DNA of 29,871 nt, from positions 1 to 29,871 of the forward strand of contig CALHVR010000002.1 of the NCBI GenBank assembly GCA_938037005.1, given 5' to 3'. Below are positions 1 through 7,295 of the stretch, in pieces. Each line of letters starts with the position of its first letter. Positions within the stretch are counted from its first letter, which is position 1. Origin of the DNA: an uncultured Leptotrichiaceae bacterium (lineage in GTDB: Bacteria > Fusobacteriota > Fusobacteriia > Fusobacteriales > Leptotrichiaceae). The notes beneath the pieces were generated by a model. The model did no database searches. It was not told the DNA's origin and saw nothing but the letters and a program-made list of their open reading frames with translations. Position numbers and translations under genes: made by a program.

Positions 1-23
1 AATTCAATTAATTTCTCTTTCAA
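1..23 (-). CDS. 5' end of an unidentified gene, cut by the window edge
   Basis: Only seven codons are visible, reading M-K-E-K-L-I-E if the TTG at 21-23 is the start. The call rests on a good ribosome binding site (GAAGGGAG on the - strand, about 8 bases before the TTG), a 5' leader with a small hairpin (CCACT/AGTGG, 66-79), and a promoter at 116-144 inside a repeated element pointing this way. An overlapping GTG nine bases upstream is in the same frame but sits too close to the binding site. The product cannot be identified. The promoter element is shared with rpmE2 at 4249, so the two genes may be co-regulated. Confidence 0.45.
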
Positions 24-115
24 GAAATTCACTCCCTTCTTTACTAAATATTCTTTTTATCTCTACCACTTTCTAGTGGCATAAACAATAAAAGCGGAAT
101 ATCTTTTTATATAAT

Positions 116-144
116 ATAATAACATATTTTTTACTTTTTTTCAA
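116..144 (-). promoter_or_regulatory. Promoter for the leftward gene at the window edge
   Basis: The - strand reads TTGAAA (139-144), a 17-bp spacer and TATTAT (116-121). It lies mostly inside repeat copy A and points toward the partial gene at 1-23, giving a leader of roughly 85 bases. Confidence 0.5.
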
Positions 145-218
145 GTATTTATTATTATTTTTTTAGAATTGGTAAATTGCAACTCAAAGTGTCATACTTT
201 TATGAAATATATTTTTTA
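123..218 (-). repeat. Dispersed promoter-bearing repeat, copy A
   Basis: This 96-bp stretch aligns without gaps to 4309-4404 with about 11 mismatches, most of them in one 9-bp patch (167-175). It holds a TTGAAA -35 element and, about 45-60 bp upstream of it, an inverted repeat AAAGT-N5-ACTTT (186-200) that is identical in both copies. Each copy lies upstream of a - strand gene. It looks like a mobile or duplicated regulatory region, not a protein-coding one. Confidence 0.75.
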
Positions 219-233
219 TTTTTAAAAATTCCC

Positions 234-262
234 TTTACTTTTTTTCCTTTTTACCTTATAAT
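234..262 (+). promoter_or_regulatory. Promoter of the thioredoxin-like gene
   Basis: TTTACT (234-239), a 17-bp spacer and a perfect TATAAT (257-262). Transcription should start near 269, downstream of the in-frame TTG at 265. This supports the ATG at 298 as the start codon. Confidence 0.6.
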
Positions 263-297
263 ATTTGTATAAAAAAATAAGAAGGGAACTGATAAAT

Positions 298-771
298 ATG
301 GCAAATTTCAACGAATATTTAGCTTATAAAGATAATGGAGAATATAGTACAAAACAATTAAAAATTATGGAGAAAATTGAACTTTCTGAAGATTCAATTT
401 CAAAAATCAAATCAATTAACAAAGAAATTAACATTTTGGCAGTAGCTCAAGTCTTTTGTCCAGATTGTCGTGCAGTTGTACCATTTCTTGAAAAATTCTC
501 TAGACTAAACAATAAAATTAAAATTACTTACAGTTCAAGAGATGAAAGTCAAGATATTTTAAAAGGAAAAACTGGTGTGGCTAAAATACCTACTGTCTTT
601 TATAATGATGGAAAAGAATTACACACTATGTTAATTGAATTCCCAAATGTTGTTATAGATGCAATTAACGCAGATCCAGATAATTATGATGATATAAAAT
701 ATAATTTTAGAATTGGTAAATTTAATTCTGAAATTGAAAAAGAATTAGTCAATTATTTACTTTCTTTATAA
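298..771 (+). CDS. Thioredoxin-family protein (CPDC active site)
   Basis: A 157-residue cytoplasmic protein with a thioredoxin fold. The redox motif C54-P-D-C57 follows a hydrophobic strand, and the conserved cis-proline is P98 in KIPTVFYND. It has no signal peptide or membrane segment. It resembles the small stand-alone thioredoxin-like proteins with CPDC sites (Thioredoxin_9 type) more than classical CGPC thioredoxin, so disulphide exchange is likely but the substrate is unknown. The ATG at 298 follows GAAGGGA; an in-frame TTG at 265 is rejected because it would precede the predicted transcription start. It is the only + strand gene and converges on eno. Confidence 0.8.
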   Translation: MANFNEYLAYKDNGEYSTKQLKIMEKIELSEDSISKIKSINKEINILAVAQVFCPDCRAVVPFLEKFSRLNNKIKITYSSRDESQDILKGKTGVAKIPTVFYNDGKELHTMLIEFPNVVIDAINADPDNYDDIKYNFRIGKFNSEIEKELVNYLLSL

Positions 772-780
772 ATAAATTTT

Positions 781-812
781 AAAAATATCAAGTTTTAATT
801 TGATATTTTTTA
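781..812 (+). terminator. Intrinsic terminator of the thioredoxin-like gene
   Basis: A 9-bp stem AAATATCAA (783-791) / TTGATATTT (800-808) with an 8-base loop, followed by a T-rich run, ten bases after the stop codon. Confidence 0.75.
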
Positions 813-903
813 TTACTCATTTTTTATTTACATTTATATTATATATTTCAAATCTAGTATATTAAATTATATCTTTTTTAAAAACTTTTTTATCTAAAAT
901 AGA

Positions 904-942
904 ACTACAAAAAAATAGAGTGCATAACCACACTCTATTTTT
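904..942 (-). terminator. Intrinsic terminator of eno (could act both ways)
   Basis: A 12-bp perfect stem, AAAAATAGAGTG (911-922) / CACTCTATTTTT (931-942), with an 8-base loop. The A/T runs flank it on both sides, so it can stop leftward eno transcripts and any rightward readthrough from the thioredoxin-like gene. Confidence 0.85.
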
Positions 943-961
943 ATTATATACCTAATCCAAA

Positions 962-2284
962 TTATTTTAAATTTTCATTTTCTCTAACATTGTAGAAAGC
1001 TGCTTTACCTTGGTAAACTGCTTCACCTGCTAAATCGTCTTCTATTCTTAATAATTGGTTATATTTAGCCATTCTATCTGTTCTTGAAGCTGATCCTGTT
1101 TTAATTTGTCCAGCATTTGTTGCAACTGCGATATCAGAAATTGTATCGTCTTCAGTTTCTCCTGATCTATGAGATACTACTGCTGTATATCCTGCTTTTT
1201 TAGCCATTTCGATTGCATCTAATGTTTCAGTTAATGTTCCAATTTGGTTAACTTTAATTAAGATTGAATTTGCAATTCCTTTTTTAATTCCTTCTTCTAA
1301 TCTTACTGTATTAGTAACAAATAAGTCATCTCCAACTAATTGAATTTTATTTCCTAAAACTTCAGTTAATTTTTTAAATCCTTCCCAGTCATCTTCAGCT
1401 AATCCATCTTCTATTGAAACTATTGGATACTCAGCAGTTAATTCTTTATACCATTCAATCATTTCTTCAGAAGTTCTTACAACTCCACCTTCTCTTTTGA
1501 ACGTATAAGTATATGAACCATCAGCATTTCTTGTTGCAAATTCAGATGAAGCTACATCTAATGCAAATGTAATGTCTTTTCCTAATTCATATCCAGCTGC
1601 TTTAACTGCTTCTGAAATTACATTTAAAGCTCCTTTAGTTCCATCTATTTTAGAAGGTGCATATCCTCCTTCGTTTCCTACATTTGTAGAATCTCCATTA
1701 GCTTTTAATAATTTCCCTAAGTGATGGAAAATTTCAGAACCCATTCTTAAAGCTTCTTTATAAGTTTTAGCTCCTACTGGTTGAACCATGAATTCTTGCA
1801 CGTCAACTGCTGAATCTGCATGTGATCCTCCATTTAAGATATTCATCATTGGTACAGGTAATTCTTTAGCGTTTACTCCACCTAAATATCTGTATAAAGG
1901 AATACTTAATTGATTAGCTGCAGCTTTAGCTACTGCTAATGAAACACCTAAAATAGCGTTTGCTCCTAATCTTCCTTTATTTGCAGTTCCATCTAATTCA
2001 ATCATAGCTTTATCAATAGCTACTTGGTCTAAAGCATCCATTCCAATTAAGTTTTCTGCAATTTCAGTATTTACGTTTTCAACTGCTTTTAAAACACCAT
2101 TTCCTAAGTATCTAGATTTGTCTCCGTCTCTTAATTCTACTGCTTCGTGTTCTCCTGTTGAAGCTCCTGATGGTACAGATGCTCTTCCCATTGCTCCACC
2201 TTCTAAGTATACTTCAACTTCAACAGTTGGGTTTCCTCTTGAATCAAGTATCTCTCTTGCGTAGATATCTTCTATTCTAGTCAT
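962..2284 (-). CDS. eno: Enolase (phosphopyruvate hydratase)
   Basis: Enolase of normal length (440 residues), converting 2-phosphoglycerate to phosphoenolpyruvate in glycolysis. Visible residues match the family: E205 (VGNEGG), Mg ligands D243, E292 (SIEDG) and D319 (VGDD), catalytic K344 in ILIKVNQIGT, and the H372-R-S-G-E loop. The ATG follows GGAGGT by nine bases. It stands alone between its own promoter and a strong terminator, as expected for a highly expressed gene. Confidence 0.98.
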   Translation of the reverse strand: MTRIEDIYAREILDSRGNPTVEVEVYLEGGAMGRASVPSGASTGEHEAVELRDGDKSRYLGNGVLKAVENVNTEIAENLIGMDALDQVAIDKAMIELDGTANKGRLGANAILGVSLAVAKAAANQLSIPLYRYLGGVNAKELPVPMMNILNGGSHADSAVDVQEFMVQPVGAKTYKEALRMGSEIFHHLGKLLKANGDSTNVGNEGGYAPSKIDGTKGALNVISEAVKAAGYELGKDITFALDVASSEFATRNADGSYTYTFKREGGVVRTSEEMIEWYKELTAEYPIVSIEDGLAEDDWEGFKKLTEVLGNKIQLVGDDLFVTNTVRLEEGIKKGIANSILIKVNQIGTLTETLDAIEMAKKAGYTAVVSHRSGETEDDTISDIAVATNAGQIKTGSASRTDRMAKYNQLLRIEDDLAGEAVYQGKAAFYNVRENENLK

Positions 2285-2317
2285 TGATATTTACCTCCGA
2301 TATTTTTTGTTTTCTTA

Positions 2318-2346
2318 ATTATAACATAAGTTTATATTTTTTTCAA
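2318..2346 (-). promoter_or_regulatory. Promoter of eno
   Basis: TTGAAA (2341-2346), a 17-bp spacer and a perfect TATAAT (2318-2323) on the - strand, about 35 bp before the start codon. The rest of the gap between eno and the next gene (2347-2493) is A/T-rich with no other recognisable feature. Confidence 0.7.
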
Positions 2347-2493
2347 AATAATTTTTATATTTTTTGTTATTGAAATAATAAAATAAAATACTTTAAACAT
2401 ATTTCATAAATAATTTTCTTTATTATAATTAATTTATTTATAAAAATTAAAAATGAAAACTGGACATAATTTAAAATATTATACTTCAATTAT

Positions 2494-3156
2494 TTACTTT
2501 ACTTCAACTTCATATAATACATTTTTAGCTTGAGCTTGTCCTAATCCATCAACTTCAGCAACACCTATACTTTTTATTTTTGATTTAATAGGAGTTAAAG
2601 TGTAATTACTTAAGAACATATCAATTTTAGCTGAATCTTTTGGTGTCAATAGTGTAATATGCGGATCAAAATTCATAAATACATTAGGTGATCCAAATTC
2701 TTTAAATGATTTAGCTTTAGCAGGTATATTTTTAGCCCATCCCGGAACTTCTGCATCCATTGCTCTATATTTGTTTAATCTTATAGTTGCAAGATCAGCT
2801 AATTGTTGTAATTCTATTGTATTTTTAGCATCTAACATTAGCCAATTTCCACCTGTTTTACGCAATCTATAAAATTCAATTTCAATAGGTTTAGCTTCTT
2901 TTGCAAGGCTATCCACAACTTCCTTAACTTGTGGTAAACTTTCTGCTTTATATTCTGTTAAATATAAAGTATTGTGAACTACATATCCTTCCGAATAAAG
3001 TGAATCAATTCCTACATTTTTCAACTCTTTTGAAATTTCTTTAACTACTTTTTCAGCATTATCATCTAATCTAACAAATACATTATAATTTACATTAGCT
3101 GCAAACATAGTCACACTCATTATAGCACTAAGACCTAATAATAAAATTTTTTTCAT
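2494..3156 (-). CDS. Exported 2H-phosphoesterase-like protein (two HxTL motifs)
   Basis: A 220-residue protein with an N-terminal signal peptide (KKILLLGLS, then a hydrophobic stretch ending at about AA20), so it is probably periplasmic. The mature part carries the paired signature of the 2H / 2'-5' RNA ligase-like phosphoesterase superfamily: H61-N-T-L and H166-I-T-L, about 105 residues apart. Members of this fold act on cyclic phosphates or 2',5'-linked nucleotides. The substrate here is unknown, and export is not typical of the well-studied cytoplasmic members. The ATG follows a perfect AAAGGAGG. It appears monocistronic. Confidence 0.7.
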   Translation of the reverse strand: MKKILLLGLSAIMSVTMFAANVNYNVFVRLDDNAEKVVKEISKELKNVGIDSLYSEGYVVHNTLYLTEYKAESLPQVKEVVDSLAKEAKPIEIEFYRLRKTGGNWLMLDAKNTIELQQLADLATIRLNKYRAMDAEVPGWAKNIPAKAKSFKEFGSPNVFMNFDPHITLLTPKDSAKIDMFLSNYTLTPIKSKIKSIGVAEVDGLGQAQAKNVLYEVEVK

Positions 3157-3189
3157 CTTAATAACCTCCTTTATAAAGTTTTCATTAGT

Positions 3190-3217
3190 AGTATACCCTT
3201 ATATTTTAAATTTACAA
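3190..3217 (-). promoter_or_regulatory. Promoter of the 2H-phosphoesterase-like gene
   Basis: TTGTAA (3212-3217), a 16-bp spacer and TATACT (3190-3195) on the - strand, just upstream of the AAAGGAGG ribosome binding site. Confidence 0.5.
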
Positions 3218-3243
3218 ATAATTTAATATTTTTTAACTATAAT

Positions 3244-3867
3244 TTATTTTGTTCCAAAAATTCTATCTCCCGCATCTCCAAGTCCCGGATAAATATAGGC
3301 TTTTTCATTTAATCCTTCATCAATTGAAGCGATATACAAATCAACATCTGGATATTTTTCAACAACTTTTTTAATTCCTTCAGGTGCCCCAATTATACAT
3401 AACATCGTTATGTTTTTTACTCCTAATTTTTTTAAATAATCTATCGTATAAATCATAGACCCTCCCGTTGCCAACATTGGATCTGTAATAAATACATGAC
3501 TTTCTGTTATATTAGAAGGCATTTTAGCATAATAGTAAGTCGGCTCCAATGTTTCTTCATTTCTATATACTCCCAAATGACCTACTTTTGCCATCGGTAA
3601 TAATTGTAATATCCCATCAATCATTCCAAGACCCGCTCTCAAAATTGGAACTAATGTTATTGGATCTGTCAATACTTTTGTCGTAGCTTTTTGAATTGGA
3701 GTTTCCGTTTCTACTTCTGTTAATTTCAAATTTTTTGTAGCTTCATATACCATAAGTCCTGCAATTTCATTTAAACTTTCTCTAAATAATTTTGTATCAG
3801 TATTTTTATTTCTTAAATTTGTTAATTTATGCTCTATTAATGGGTGTTTTAATTCATAAACTGCCAT
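3244..3867 (-). CDS. upp: Uracil phosphoribosyltransferase
   Basis: The pyrimidine salvage enzyme that makes UMP from uracil and PRPP. The 207-residue length is normal. The PRPP loop is DPMLATGGS, and the C-terminal uracil-binding segment GLGDAGDRIFGT is intact. The chosen start is the ATG at 3867, which follows GTGAGGATG at good spacing and begins MAVYELKHPLI, as in the family. An ATG five codons upstream lacks a binding site at the right distance. It lies between two monocistronic genes. Confidence 0.95.
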   Translation of the reverse strand: MAVYELKHPLIEHKLTNLRNKNTDTKLFRESLNEIAGLMVYEATKNLKLTEVETETPIQKATTKVLTDPITLVPILRAGLGMIDGILQLLPMAKVGHLGVYRNEETLEPTYYYAKMPSNITESHVFITDPMLATGGSMIYTIDYLKKLGVKNITMLCIIGAPEGIKKVVEKYPDVDLYIASIDEGLNEKAYIYPGLGDAGDRIFGTK

Positions 3868-3962
3868 TTTTATCATCCTCACTTTTTCAATTTATAGTTT
3901 TATTTTATACTAAAATTTTTTCCTAATTATTATATTACAGTAATTTTTTATAAAATATTTTC

Positions 3963-4005
3963 AAAAAAAAACAGAGAATACCATTTTAAAAATAGTAACT
4001 CTGTT
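3963..4005 (-). terminator. Intrinsic terminator of rpmE2
   Basis: The outer stem AACAGAG / CTCTGTT (3970-3976 / 3999-4005) encloses an imperfect inner stem. On the - strand it ends in eight or nine U residues, right after the rpmE2 stop codon. Confidence 0.8.
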
Positions 4006-4009
4006 ATAA

Positions 4010-4249
4010 TTATAAGTTGTATTTTTGTTTGAATTTCTCAACTCTTCCTGTTTCATCAACAAATTTAGATTTCCCTGTATAGAATGGGTGTGAAGTTGAA
4101 CTTGTTGCAACTTTAATTACAGGATATTCTTGTCCTTCAAAAGTTGTTGTTTCTTTTGAAGTTTTAGTAGATTTTCCTAAGAATTTATCTCCATTACTTG
4201 TATCTTCAAATACAACAAAATTATATTTTGGATGTAAATCTTTTTTCAT
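4010..4249 (-). CDS. rpmE2: Ribosomal protein L31, type B (zinc-independent)
   Basis: A 79-residue large-subunit protein. It begins MKKDLHPKYN and contains TSSTSHPFYTGKSKF, typical of L31. It has no cysteines at all, so the CxxC zinc ribbon of type A L31 is absent. Type B paralogues are often induced when zinc is scarce and replace the zinc-binding form; whether a type A copy exists lies outside the window. The ATG follows AAAGGAG. Its promoter sits in repeat copy B. Confidence 0.95.
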   Translation of the reverse strand: MKKDLHPKYNFVVFEDTSNGDKFLGKSTKTSKETTTFEGQEYPVIKVATSSTSHPFYTGKSKFVDETGRVEKFKQKYNL

Positions 4250-4301
4250 GGTGACTCCTTTCTATATAATAATACATTTTAATTTTTAAGCGTTTACAAT
4301 T

Positions 4302-4330
4302 ATATTATCATATTTTATACTTTTTTTCAA
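4302..4330 (-). promoter_or_regulatory. Promoter of rpmE2 within repeat copy B
   Basis: TTGAAA (4325-4330), a 17-bp spacer and TAATAT (4302-4307) on the - strand, aligned base for base with the promoter at 116-144. Confidence 0.55.
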
Positions 4331-4404
4331 GTATTTATTATTATTTTTTCTACACGTGTAAATTGTAACTTAAAGTGTCATACTTTTATGAAATATATTT
4401 TTTA
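4309..4404 (-). repeat. Dispersed promoter-bearing repeat, copy B
   Basis: The second copy of the 96-bp element at 123-218. The -35 region and the inverted repeat AAAGT-N5-ACTTT (4372-4386) are conserved, whereas a 9-bp patch (4353-4361) has diverged. It fills the gap between flavodoxin and rpmE2, and its promoter reads into rpmE2. Confidence 0.75.
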
Positions 4405-4428
4405 CTCCTATCACTTTTTAATTCTACT

Positions 4429-4848
4429 CTATTTTATAATTTCTGCTCCATATTTTCTTGCTTCTTCAATTTTTTCATCATCATCTACTGCTAGTTGAAT
4501 TCTAAGTCCTTCTCCTACAACTTCTACTCCTTTATCTTCCATATCTTTTATCCAATATTCCATCCATTCGCCACCACCCCAGTCATATGATCCGAATAAT
4601 CCTACTTTTTTACCTTTTATTTTTTCAATATTATCTTCAATAAATTCAACCATTTCTGCTCCAACTTCTTCTGCTCCTGTAGCAGATGAACCGAAAGCTA
4701 AATAATCTACATCTAATAAAGAATCATCTGCCGAATCTACAGAAATCATTTCAACTTCAGCTCCTAAACTTGCTGCTCCTTCTCCTATATAATGTGCTAT
4801 TCCTTCCGTATTTCCAGTTGTACTAAAATATATTATATTTAATTTCAA
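4429..4848 (-). CDS. Short-chain flavodoxin
   Basis: A 139-residue FMN-binding electron carrier. The phosphate loop is STTGNTE near the N-terminus (residues 8-14). The flavin-contact loops are GSSATGAEEV and GSYDWGGGEWM, typical of clostridial-type flavodoxins. The start is a TTG at 4846-4848, eight bases after AAAGGAG; an upstream in-frame reading would begin inside the ackA terminator. It lies just downstream of ackA-pta but is separated by a terminator, so it is probably a separate unit. In an anaerobe it could serve pyruvate:flavodoxin oxidoreductase or similar low-potential reactions (inference). Confidence 0.88.
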   Translation of the reverse strand: MKLNIIYFSTTGNTEGIAHYIGEGAASLGAEVEMISVDSADDSLLDVDYLAFGSSATGAEEVGAEMVEFIEDNIEKIKGKKVGLFGSYDWGGGEWMEYWIKDMEDKGVEVVGEGLRIQLAVDDDEKIEEARKYGAEIIK

Positions 4849-4861
4849 TATTTCCACTCCT

Positions 4862-4873
4862 TTGTATATACAA
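4862..4873. promoter_or_regulatory. 12-bp perfect palindrome before flavodoxin
   Basis: TTGTATATACAA overlaps the edge of the flavodoxin ribosome binding site. A similar 10-bp palindrome, TTGTATACAA, lies in the promoter at 10279-10307. It could be an operator, but short A/T palindromes arise readily in DNA this rich in A and T. Confidence 0.3.
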
Positions 4874-4884
4874 TATATATTTTG

Positions 4885-4920
4885 TAGAAAAATCAAATAC
4901 CAATTCTTGATATTTGATTT
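4885..4920 (-). terminator. Intrinsic terminator of pta-ackA
   Basis: A 10-bp stem AAATCAAATA (4890-4899) / TATTTGATTT (4911-4920) with an 11-base loop and a short U run on the - strand, immediately after the ackA stop. Confidence 0.75.
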
Positions 4921-4926
4921 CCACTT

Positions 4927-6123
4927 CTATTTAACTAATTTATATGTATCTCTCGCAATAACTAACTCTTCTGCCGTTTCAATTTTGTAAACTTTAACTT
5001 TTGAATTTTCTTTAGTTAATTCCACATTCCCTGCCGGTCTTGAATCATTTAATTCATCATCAAATTCGACACCTAAATATTCTAAATTTTTACAAATTGC
5101 TTTTCTCATAGAAATAGCATTTTCTCCTATTCCACCTGTAAATGCAATAGCATCAATTCCACCCATTGCTGCTGTATATGCTCCGATGTAAGTTCTTACT
5201 CTATATTCAAACATTTCGTATGCCAATTTTGCTCTTTCATCTCCAGCTTTCATTGATGATTCCATATCTCTAAAGTCTGAACTTTTCCCAAACACTCCTA
5301 AAATACCAGATTGTTTATTCATTCTCATATCAATTCCTTTTAAGTCAAGTCCTCTTTTTTCCATTACATAAAATGCTGCTGCAGGATCTATATCTCCTGT
5401 TCTTGTTCCCATCATAACTCCTGGAAGTGGTGTTAATCCCATTGATGTGTCAACAACTTTTCCATTTTTAACAGCAGATAAACTAGCTCCATTACCTAAA
5501 TGACAAACTACAATTTTACTTTCTTCTTTACCTAACATTTCTCTTGCAACTTCACTAACATATTTATGCGAAGTTCCGTGGAATCCATATTTTCTAACTT
5601 TTAATTCAGTATAATCTTCGTATGGTAATGGGTATGTAAATACTTTTGGTTCCATTGTTTGATGAAATGCTGTATCAAATACTGCTACATTTTTTTTATT
5701 TGGTAACAATTCTCTCATTACTTTTACACCCATTATATTTGCCGGATTATGTAACGGTGCTAATGACGATAATTCCTCAAACACTTTAATTGCCTCATCA
5801 TCAATTAGAGTAGAATCTGCATAATATTCTCCTCCATGAACCATTCTATGCCCGATAGCATCAATTTCATCTACATTTTCGATTACTCCATTTTCTTTAT
5901 CTTGTAGTGCATTCAGCACAACATTTATAGCTTCTTTATGATTAGACATTGGTTCTGGTCTGTCTTTAATTACAATATCTTTCACTAAATTTTTAAATGT
6001 AAAAATTGGATCTGAAATTCCTACTCTTTCACAAATTCCTTTTGCTATAGTCTTTTCATTTGTCATATCTATTAATTCAAATTTTAATGACGAACTCCCA
6101 CTGTTAATTACTAATATTTTCAT
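4927..6123 (-). CDS. ackA: Acetate kinase
   Basis: Converts acetyl phosphate and ADP to acetate and ATP, the energy-yielding last step of the acetate branch. The 398-residue length is typical. Conserved residues are visible: N7 in INSGSSSLK, R93 in HRMVHGG, D150 in VFDTAFH, H182 in FHGTSHKY, the ATP loop HLGNGAS, and R241 in GTRTGD. GGIGENA is near the C-terminus. The ATG follows AGGAGG. It lies 30 bp downstream of pta and is almost certainly cotranscribed. Confidence 0.98.
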   Translation of the reverse strand: MKILVINSGSSSLKFELIDMTNEKTIAKGICERVGISDPIFTFKNLVKDIVIKDRPEPMSNHKEAINVVLNALQDKENGVIENVDEIDAIGHRMVHGGEYYADSTLIDDEAIKVFEELSSLAPLHNPANIMGVKVMRELLPNKKNVAVFDTAFHQTMEPKVFTYPLPYEDYTELKVRKYGFHGTSHKYVSEVAREMLGKEESKIVVCHLGNGASLSAVKNGKVVDTSMGLTPLPGVMMGTRTGDIDPAAAFYVMEKRGLDLKGIDMRMNKQSGILGVFGKSSDFRDMESSMKAGDERAKLAYEMFEYRVRTYIGAYTAAMGGIDAIAFTGGIGENAISMRKAICKNLEYLGVEFDDELNDSRPAGNVELTKENSKVKVYKIETAEELVIARDTYKLVK

Positions 6124-6153
6124 TTTTCCTCCTAAAAAGTGTTTTTAAAAATT

Positions 6154-7161
6154 TTAATGTTCTGACTCAACTGCAGTCAAAGCAACAACTTCAACTATAT
6201 CTTCAACGCTACATCCTCTTGATAAATCATGTACCGGTCTTGCTAATCCTTGAATCAATGGTCCTAAAGCTTTAGCACCTGCTAATCTTTGAGTTATTTT
6301 ATAAGCTATATTTCCCGCACTTAAATCTGGGAATATTAAAACGTTTGCTTTCCCTGCAACTTTTGAATTTGGTGCTTTTAATTTTCCTACTTCCGGCACT
6401 ATCGCCGCATCTAATTGCATTTCTCCATCAAAATCAAAATCTACATTTCTTGTTTTCAATATTTCTATCGCTTCTCTAACTTTAGTTACAGAATCTCCAT
6501 CTGCACTTCCCATTGTCGAGAATGATAAAAATGCTACTTTTGGTTCTTTTATTCCTGCTGTTAATCTTGCTTTTTCAGCACTTGAAACTGCAATATCTGC
6601 TAATTGTAACGCCGTAGGATTAGGGATAACTCCGCAATCTGAATAAACAAACACTCCATCATCTCCAAATTCTGGTGTTTTTGTAACCATTATAAATGAA
6701 CTCGACACCGTTTTTAGACCTTCTTTCGGCCCAATTACTAAAATCGCTGCTCTCAAAACATGTGCAGTTGGTGAATTTGATCCAGCTACCATTCCATCAG
6801 CTCTACCATCTTGCACCAACATTGCTCCAAAAAATCTTGGATCTGATAACAATGTCGCTTTCGCCGTTTCAAATGTCATTCCTTTTTTTTCTCTTCTTTT
6901 TCTTAGAACTTCTGCCATTATATCTATCGTTTTACAATTATTTGGATCGTAAAAAATCGCTCCTTCAACTGAAACGCCGATTTTAGCTGCATTTTTTCTA
7001 ATTTCTTCTTCATTTCCAACTAAAGCAACTTTTGCTATACCTTCTTTTATTATTACTTCTGTTGCTCTTAAGACTCTTTCGTCTTCTGTTTCTGGCAAAA
7101 TAATAGTTTTTCCTAATGTTTTAGCTTTACTCTTTAGTTGTTCTACTAAATTCGCTGACAT
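6154..7161 (-). CDS. pta: Phosphate acetyltransferase
   Basis: Converts acetyl-CoA and phosphate to acetyl phosphate. The 335-residue length is that of the short form, with only the PTA_PTB catalytic domain and no N-terminal regulatory domain. Family segments include ILPETEDERVLRA at the start, SDPRFFGAMLV, DGMVAGS, FPDLSAGNIAYK and LARPVHDLSRG near the C-terminus. The ATG follows GGAGTG. It is the first gene of pta-ackA. Confidence 0.97.
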   Translation of the reverse strand: MSANLVEQLKSKAKTLGKTIILPETEDERVLRATEVIIKEGIAKVALVGNEEEIRKNAAKIGVSVEGAIFYDPNNCKTIDIMAEVLRKRREKKGMTFETAKATLLSDPRFFGAMLVQDGRADGMVAGSNSPTAHVLRAAILVIGPKEGLKTVSSSFIMVTKTPEFGDDGVFVYSDCGVIPNPTALQLADIAVSSAEKARLTAGIKEPKVAFLSFSTMGSADGDSVTKVREAIEILKTRNVDFDFDGEMQLDAAIVPEVGKLKAPNSKVAGKANVLIFPDLSAGNIAYKITQRLAGAKALGPLIQGLARPVHDLSRGCSVEDIVEVVALTAVESEH

Positions 7162-7215
7162 TTCTTTTCACTCCATTTCCCACTTCAAATTATAAAATTT
7201 CTATGTCTAACACTA

Positions 7216-7243
7216 ATTATACCTTGTTTTTTTTATATTTCAA
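7216..7243 (-). promoter_or_regulatory. Promoter of pta-ackA
   Basis: TTGAAA (7238-7243), a 16-bp spacer and a perfect TATAAT (7216-7221) on the - strand. Just upstream, a weak CAAGT/ACTTG hairpin (about 7253-7275) could be a poor ftsY terminator, but its U run is too short to call. Confidence 0.65.
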
Positions 7244-7295
7244 CCTTTTTAAACAAGTGATTTATTTAACTTGAAAAATTTTTAAAATCCCATTT

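Noticed and set aside
38..94. Twelve-codon reading frame MPLESGRDKKNI on the - strand in the leader of the first gene
   Set aside because: No ribosome binding site precedes its ATG, and the sequence is largely the small CCACT/AGTGG hairpin.
161..722. 18-bp match between 161-178 and 705-722
   Set aside because: A short A/T-rich match, one copy in a promoter region and one inside a coding end; chance or trivial.
772..961. tRNA or other structured RNA gene in the eno-thioredoxin gap
   Set aside because: Only the two terminator hairpins are seen; there is no cloverleaf or conserved tRNA sequence.
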